A stretch of 9,357 nt of DNA from Sulfurirhabdus sp043759595 (GTDB lineage Bacteria; Pseudomonadota; Gammaproteobacteria; Burkholderiales; SMCO01), in contig JAYVLG010000050.1 in the NCBI GenBank assembly GCA_043759595.1, positions 1 to 9,357 of the forward strand. The letters are read 5' to 3'. The position numbers and the translations under genes were made by a program. The notes beneath the pieces were generated by a model that was given only the letters and a program-made list of their open reading frames with translations, searched no databases and was not told the DNA's origin. Position 1 is the first letter of the stretch; each line of letters begins with the position of its first letter. Positions 4,859 through 9,357 of this stretch are shown here, piece after piece.

Positions 4859-6184
4859 CTTCTGCAATCCCGCCAATACTGGTAATATCTCTGTAAACAG
4901 AGGACGCGCTGTACTATTGTCCTGTATGCAATTCACTTGCAAGGCCATCAGCGTTTTCAGCGTATCTTGCGCTTCGCTGGCTACCTCACATCGTTCAAGC
5001 AACTCTTCCAGCAAACATCCAAAGGCACGTACTTCAATGCGTTGAAGAGCAAGTGCGTGTGGCTGATTTTGAGGTGACAAGAAGGAAGCCGCGCCAAAAT
5101 CGCCGAGTAAACAATCGCCTTCTCCATTGTGTAAAATATTATGTGCATATAAATCTCCATGCATAATTCCCTGCGCATGAAGGTGCCGGGCGGCAGAGGC
5201 GATGCCATGCGCGATGCGCAGGACTGTGTTGAGCGTAAATCTGGTTTCGGCGGCGTAGATGTCACGGGTGCACGAGTCCAGGCTGGGTGGCTTTGCCAGA
5301 TTGCGGAAACTGGGGTTGACCAGCGACATGATCAACCCTTTGCTGTCAGTGGGATGGTCGTTTATTTTTCCGTGCACCGCAATTAAATTGGGATGCGCGC
5401 CGGCGCTGATGCATGCGGCTTTTTCGCTGTGCGGCAGACCATCGCTGGTCAGCGCGCCTTTGAATAGTTTGACGGCGACATCTATTTTTCTTTGTGGGGT
5501 GCGCTGCCACTTGGCTTGATGAATGACACCCGATGCACCTTCTCCCAGCTTGTGTTGCAAATCCAGGTGATGCCAATGGATGCTCGCTATGGGATTTTGT
5601 GCCAGCGCACTGCTCTCAACGATTTCGCAATACGGATTGCCAGCATAAGCCAGCCATGAAAGCCGTGGCAGGGCAAACAACCATTCCGGCAATACCGTAA
5701 AACGGTTGGCGGCAATGCGCAGTAATTCCAGTTGCGTACACGCTGCCAGCTCCTCCGGCAATGCCTGCAACTGGTTGCCCGCCAGCATCAGTTTTTGCAA
5801 CTGCGTGCACCGGCCAAGCTCGGCGGGAAGCTCGCTGATTCGATTATCCGTGAGGATCAGCCAGCGCAGTGACTTGCCTAGCGCAGCAGCAGGCACACTG
5901 CGAATTTTATTTGCCTTGAAGCCCACCATGCTGAGCTGCGGACATTGACCTAGTACTTCGGGCAAGCGGGTGAATTGGTTGTCGGAGCAAAACAGGATGC
6001 GCAGCTTGTGCAGCCGCGAAAAATCATCGGGCAGGGAGAATAAATCGTTGCCGGAGAGATCGAGAATTTCCAGTGAATCTGCAAGATCGAAAATCTCAAC
6101 AGGGAATTCCTTCAGTCCACATGATAAATTTAATCGCTTGTTGCCCGCCAGTCTGGCGGCGGTTATTTGTGCTGCTATGTTCAT
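4847..6184 (-). CDS. leucine-rich repeat protein kinase (Ser/Thr-type fold)
   Basis: This 445-residue cytoplasmic protein is built of two parts. Residues about 17-190 hold seven or so LRR units of roughly 23 residues with the pattern L-x-x-L-x-L-x-x-N-x-L-x-x-LP, a protein-binding scaffold. Residues about 208-442 are a eukaryotic-type protein kinase: glycine loop GEGASG (214-219), VAVK with Lys239, HGDLYAHN with catalytic Asp344 and Asn349, and DFG with Asp362. The catalytic loop has HGD in place of HRD and the activation segment is short without a clear APE, but the ATP- and metal-binding residues are all there. LRR-kinase fusions of this kind occur in several proteobacteria; their targets are not known to me. 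The ATG at 6184 is preferred over a TTG at 6229 because the repeats begin just after it and a candidate promoter lies between them. No transmembrane segment is seen. Confidence 0.88.
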   Translation of the reverse strand: MNIAAQITAARLAGNKRLNLSCGLKEFPVEIFDLADSLEILDLSGNDLFSLPDDFSRLHKLRILFCSDNQFTRLPEVLGQCPQLSMVGFKANKIRSVPAAALGKSLRWLILTDNRISELPAELGRCTQLQKLMLAGNQLQALPEELAACTQLELLRIAANRFTVLPEWLFALPRLSWLAYAGNPYCEIVESSALAQNPIASIHWHHLDLQHKLGEGASGVIHQAKWQRTPQRKIDVAVKLFKGALTSDGLPHSEKAACISAGAHPNLIAVHGKINDHPTDSKGLIMSLVNPSFRNLAKPPSLDSCTRDIYAAETRFTLNTVLRIAHGIASAARHLHAQGIMHGDLYAHNILHNGEGDCLLGDFGAASFLSPQNQPHALALQRIEVRAFGCLLEELLERCEVASEAQDTLKTLMALQVNCIQDNSTARPLFTEILPVLAGLQKQAG

Positions 6185-6206
6185 TGCGTATACCGAGTCA
6201 CTGATT

Positions 6207-6236
6207 TTTATCTGTCGAAGTACAGCCAATATTCAA
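6207..6236 (-). promoter_or_regulatory. candidate promoter of the LRR-kinase gene
   Basis: On the minus strand TTGAAT (6236-6231) and GATAAA (6212-6207) are separated by 18 bases, about 22 bases before the ATG at 6184. Both boxes match the consensus in four to five of six positions. The placement argues against the upstream TTG start. Weak evidence. Confidence 0.3.
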
Positions 6237-6297
6237 TGGGTAATCTATTCTGCTTCAAGCGGGAGGCTGTGAGCAACAACAAGAAGCTCGACGAATA

Positions 6298-7141
6298 TTA
6301 TTTTTTCTGGAATGGTGCGATCAGTTTTCGGATCAGGTTGTAATCCTGATCTTTCGCAGTTTCGAAGCCATCATAACCGGGATCAAGCACACTCAAAATT
6401 TCCTTGTTTTCTGGGGTGTCAGGCTTAAGTTCAAGCAACGCATTCTTTATTTTCTTGCTTGTTTTGGCCGGCAACTTACTGCTCACGGCAAACAGGTAAG
6501 ACGCAAGCGGTGGTGAGGTATACAGGACACGCAACCCCTGTAGCTCGAATTTTTCCATAACCGAGTCCTTCAGAATGCCCGCATTGAAATCTTTGTTCAG
6601 CACCGCTTTGGCAATATTGTCATAGTGATTGAGGTAGGCATAACTGGAAAATTCCTACAGCTTGACTCCACTATTTACGACGACAGCCGGCTGCAGCAGC
6701 GCATTTTTATCGCCAAAGGCGAACTTTTTACCCGTTGTTTTGATCGCACTGTCTTACTTAACCACTATCATCAGATTAAAAGTACTTTTTCCCCGCGTGA
6801 GCGGACTCACCAAAGGGATCACCATATTTTTCGTGCGCCTCGATATAGGCAACCGGCGTCAAATAAGCAATCTGGGTAGAACCTGCACCCATATCATCGA
6901 CTGCGGAAGCGAGATTGGGTGAAGCGCGAAAAGTGATATTCAGGCCAGTCTTAAGACTGATATATTCGCTTAGCGGTGTCAGACGCCTGATCATTTCTGC
7001 AGGTACATCCATCGCAACCGAGCCCATCTCCACCGATACCGGATGAGATTTTTCCTTGGCGTAGACTGTTGGAACAACCATCAGGCCTGGCAATGCGAGA
7101 AGACATAAGAACACTGCACGATACGTAAAAAATGCTGACAT
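6298..7141 (-). pseudogene. PhnD-type periplasmic substrate-binding protein, degraded
   Basis: The gene starts at ATG 7141 (AAGG at 9-base spacing) with a signal peptide of about 28 residues ending VYA. It then has the PhnD/phosphonate-binding pattern: MGSVAMDVPAEMIRRLTPLSEYIS, later TQIAYLTPVAYIEAHEKYG. After GKKYF the frame is lost: an extra T in a T4 run (minus strand, 6781-6778) leads to TAA at 6778-6776. The family-like sequence continues in the next frame (LMIVVK, GKKFAFGDKNALLQPAVVV, SSYAYLNHYDNIAKAVL, LYTSPPLASYLFAVSSKLP), interrupted by in-frame TAA (6756-6754) and TAG (6657-6655). A few residues before GKKFAFGD also seem missing. Total span equals about 280 codons, the normal family length. 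Intact relatives deliver oxyanion-type ligands to ABC transporters or sense them. It lies 67 bases after the diguanylate cyclase on the same strand. Decay looks recent. Confidence 0.85.
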
Positions 7142-7208
7142 GATATTCGCCTTTTTGAGTTTACTCGCGTTAGGCTGGCTCGACGGAATCAGACTGTCAA
7201 AACTAAAT

Positions 7209-8489
7209 TCAGCTGTACTGCGCGGCCTGATCGCGACCGTTATGCTTTGCATGGTAAAGTGCGTGGTCAGCATTGCCATACAACGCTTCCACGCTATGCA
7301 CATCGGCAGTAACCTGCGCGATGCCAATGCTCAACGTGACGCGTATGCTGTTGCTGTCAACAACAAACGCATGTTCACGGACGACTTTAAGCAAGGCTTG
7401 AGCCAAGTTATTCGCTTGCTCGATATTGGTGTGATAGAGCAGAAACACGAACTCGTCTCCACCCAGCCGTGCAGCCACGTCGGTGTCGCGCGTTCGTGCC
7501 ATGAATATTGCTCCCAGCTTTCTCAACACGAAATCGCCCATACCGTGGCCTAGCTGGTCGTTAATCTGTTTGAAGTTGTCCACATCGAGCAGTAACATGG
7601 ACAGTGATTCTTTGAACCTCACCGCACGCGAAAAAGTGATGGCAAGATAGTTATCGAAATAGCGCCGGTTTTGCATGCCGGTCAGGCTATCGGTAGTCGC
7701 CAGCTGCTCAACGAGCTGTAAAGTACTTTCCAATTCTTTGGTGCGCGCTAGCAGCTGCTGGTTAGTTGCGATCAGCGCGGTATCAGTCTGCACATACTTT
7801 TCTTGCAAGCGTTGCCGTGATTCGTAAACTTTGGCATTCATGTCATTGAAAATATTCGTCAGCTCGCCGATCTCATCGCGACTATTGATCTGCAATTTAT
7901 CCAAAGAATGCGCGCTGGGATTATTGAGAATGCTGGTCATAAGATCACGAAAATGGCCGATAGGCCTCAGGATGACCATGGAAACAGCGGCGTAAATCAG
8001 CAAGCCGAAAAAAAATGCAGCCAGACAAATCGCGACAATGATGCGACGATAGATTTCCCGTGTAGTCTCCTCAAGGCGTTCTAACGATACGCTGATCTCC
8101 ACCTTGCCTATAGGCTGGCCTGAAAATGATACGGGTGCCTCAAAAAAAATCCTCTTTAAGGCTGGATTAAAATTGAGGCTATTGCGGCTGACCATTACCT
8201 TGCCGGCGAGATTACGAATCGTGATCTGCTGCACATCCTGTAGCTTGACGATGCGTTCTGCTACCGATTCCATATTACTGTAATCATATGCCACGATCAG
8301 GTTCGCCAGCGATTCGGCGATTAAACTGATACGCTCCTGGCCTGAATGACTGATTTCTTGCGAAATACTTTCTTGCGCCTCATCCAAACGAAGAATACCG
8401 ATGATGGTGAAGCCAATAACAATACCGCTTACCAGCACCACAACCAGTTTTGCGCGAAGTCCAAAACTGAATCTGAATATATTTTCCAT
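7209..8489 (-). CDS. membrane-bound diguanylate cyclase (HAMP-GGDEF)
   Basis: This 426-residue protein makes the second messenger c-di-GMP from two GTP. It has a membrane helix (about 14-34), a periplasmic sensor region of about 110 residues, a second helix (about 149-174), a HAMP linker (about 172-225), a coiled-coil stretch (225-262) and a GGDEF domain starting with LATTDSLTGMQNRRYF. The active-site motif GGDEF is at 343-347, the metal-binding Asp302 is in LLLDVDNFK, and an RxxD allosteric inhibition site is present at Arg334-Asp337, nine residues before the motif. No EAL domain follows, so it should be a synthase under product inhibition. The binding-protein pseudogene 67 bases downstream may once have supplied its periplasmic signal (inference). 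The ribosome binding site before ATG 8489 is weak. Confidence 0.95.
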   Translation of the reverse strand: MENIFRFSFGLRAKLVVVLVSGIVIGFTIIGILRLDEAQESISQEISHSGQERISLIAESLANLIVAYDYSNMESVAERIVKLQDVQQITIRNLAGKVMVSRNSLNFNPALKRIFFEAPVSFSGQPIGKVEISVSLERLEETTREIYRRIIVAICLAAFFFGLLIYAAVSMVILRPIGHFRDLMTSILNNPSAHSLDKLQINSRDEIGELTNIFNDMNAKVYESRQRLQEKYVQTDTALIATNQQLLARTKELESTLQLVEQLATTDSLTGMQNRRYFDNYLAITFSRAVRFKESLSMLLLDVDNFKQINDQLGHGMGDFVLRKLGAIFMARTRDTDVAARLGGDEFVFLLYHTNIEQANNLAQALLKVVREHAFVVDSNSIRVTLSIGIAQVTADVHSVEALYGNADHALYHAKHNGRDQAAQYS

Positions 8490-8533
8490 CTGAGGGATAT
8501 GCTTGGGCTTGGCTAATGGCTTAACAACGCGAT

Positions 8534-8550
8534 ATTATACCTCAAGAGGT
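8534..8550 (-). promoter_or_regulatory. candidate -10 and inverted repeat before the diguanylate cyclase
   Basis: On the minus strand a consensus TATAAT (8539-8534) lies about 45 bases upstream of the GGDEF protein's ATG. Directly upstream is ACCTCTTGAGGT (8550-8539), an inverted repeat with 5-bp arms that could be a regulator site. No convincing -35 is seen at 17 bases, which would fit activator dependence. Confidence 0.35.
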
Positions 8551-8712
8551 TTAACCCATGGCTACATGTGCCGATCAGTTTGATCCAGGCCACCACACAG
8601 CACTTCAAGCTCAAGCTGGATGGCAGCGGCGAATTTCTCTTGCCACAATAGCTGAGACAATATTCACAAGGTAAGTCGTGCAGTGCGAAAATGTGATGGA
8701 AGCCAGTATAGA

Positions 8713-9357
8713 ATGTTGGAACTTATGCCCAATCACATGAAAAATCACTTCTACGGCAATGCAGGCGACAGCCTCCTTCCCGAAAAATCATCTCCGGCTA
8801 TTCCACGCTATTTGCAGGCCACTTACTGGTGGGCCTATATCCATCCGCTGGGCGTGCGTGTGTTCGAGCGGCAGTGGCTGGTTAATCTGATTCTATGGGG
8901 CAATTACAAGCGATTGTGCGATGCGGTGCTGCATGGCTACGGGCAGCATTCAACTGGCCGCACGCTGCAAATAGCCTGCGCCTATGGCAACCTTACCCCG
9001 CGCCTGGCTGAAAACATAGGTTCCAATGGAACTCTGCAAGTCATCGACATCCTGCCCATCCAGTTAAACAACCTGGCTCGCAAGCTGCCACAAGATGACT
9101 CCGTCAAACTGCATTGCATGGATTCAACCGCACTGAACTTTCCCGATCATTTTTTCGACAGTGCCCTGTTGTTTTTTCTGCTGCACGAACAACCTCTGGC
9201 TGTCCGCAAAAAAACACTGGCAGAAGCGGTTCGGGTAATCCGCCCTGGCGGCACGCTGACCATCGTTGATTATGCGGGACCCAATCGGCTCAATCCCTTG
9301 CGCTATATCATGGCACCGATACTGGCTTTACTCGAACCCTACGCGCGGGATTTGTGG
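8713..9357 (+). CDS. rquA: rhodoquinone biosynthesis enzyme RquA (partial, runs off the window)
   Basis: RquA is a class I methyltransferase-fold enzyme that converts ubiquinone to rhodoquinone; it is known to use S-adenosylmethionine as the amino donor rather than as a methyl donor. The visible 215 codons show the RquA pattern throughout: YLQATYWWAYIHPLGVRVFE, RQWLVNLILWGNYKRL, then an SAM-binding motif region LQIACAYGNLTPRLAE, VIDILPIQLNNL, ALLFFLLHEQPLAVRKKTL and RPGGTLTIVDYAGPNRLNPL. These separate it from the related UbiE/Coq5 methyltransferases. Three in-frame ATGs (8713, 8725, 8737) precede the conserved part; 8713 is chosen because GGAAG sits 10 bases upstream. The C-terminal end lies beyond the window. 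Rhodoquinone serves fumarate reduction, so this predicts anaerobic respiration with a low-potential quinone. It is divergently placed from the diguanylate cyclase. Confidence 0.9.
   Translation, partial: MLELMPNHMKNHFYGNAGDSLLPEKSSPAIPRYLQATYWWAYIHPLGVRVFERQWLVNLILWGNYKRLCDAVLHGYGQHSTGRTLQIACAYGNLTPRLAENIGSNGTLQVIDILPIQLNNLARKLPQDDSVKLHCMDSTALNFPDHFFDSALLFFLLHEQPLAVRKKTLAEAVRVIRPGGTLTIVDYAGPNRLNPLRYIMAPILALLEPYARDLW

Noticed and set aside
7140..7553. 137-codon plus-strand frame with a methionine start
   Set aside because: It is a shadow of the GGDEF coding region and of the intergenic space; composition and content follow the minus-strand gene.
8573..8585. GATCA-N3-TGATC inverted repeat upstream of rquA, considered as an FNR site
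   Set aside because: The FNR consensus is TTGAT-N4-ATCAA; here the arms are in the opposite order, so it does not match.
8519..8651. Open frame reading LKRFNPWLHVPISLI and on to LDGSGEFLLPQ then TAG, in the gap before rquA
   Set aside because: It reads like a protein end, but no start codon with a ribosome binding site and no family are recognisable. It may be a remnant of a lost gene or chance; I cannot support a call.

Overview
The window looks like a chromosomal segment of a proteobacterium, most likely a betaproteobacterium of the Nitrosomonadales/Burkholderiales type. The reasons are a CCA-encoding tRNA-Leu, a UmuD/UmuC pair close to the enterobacterial length and motif pattern, a proteobacterial LRR-kinase, a HAMP-GGDEF protein and a rhodoquinone-type RquA. 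The taxonomic call is an inference from protein character only.

Layout. A tRNA-Leu(TAG) opens the window (8-92). About 350 bases without a gene follow. Next, on the minus strand, is a visibly AT-rich membrane-protein gene (441-1709) with a PqiA-type C-terminal half. It is cut into three reading frames by two simple-sequence tracts: an A8 run and a three-copy 11-bp tandem repeat. Removing one A and one repeat unit restores a single 418-residue protein, so the gene is either phase-variable or freshly broken. A shrunken, internally deleted IS3-family remnant lies behind it (about 1811-2076, minus). The plus-strand umuDC operon (2277-3946) follows. It has a strong promoter overlapped by a perfect GAAC-N4-GTTC-type palindrome and a leader rich in inverted repeats. 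A DUF4395 membrane protein (4109-4783, plus) converges with a leucine-rich-repeat protein kinase (4847-6184, minus), whose terminator overlaps its own stop codon.

The right third holds a minus-strand pair: a membrane-bound diguanylate cyclase with an intact GGDEF motif and an RxxD inhibitory site (7209-8489), and 67 bases downstream a PhnD-type periplasmic binding protein gene that is a pseudogene (one frameshift and two in-frame stops). The window ends inside rquA (8713-9357, plus), the enzyme that converts ubiquinone to rhodoquinone, which implies anaerobic, fumarate-type respiration in this organism.

The genes do not form one system. The coherent units are umuDC (SOS mutagenesis), the diguanylate cyclase plus its decayed binding-protein neighbour, and rquA. 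The segment between the tRNA and the IS remnant has features of an acquired, decaying piece. No CRISPR array, rRNA or complete transposon was seen.
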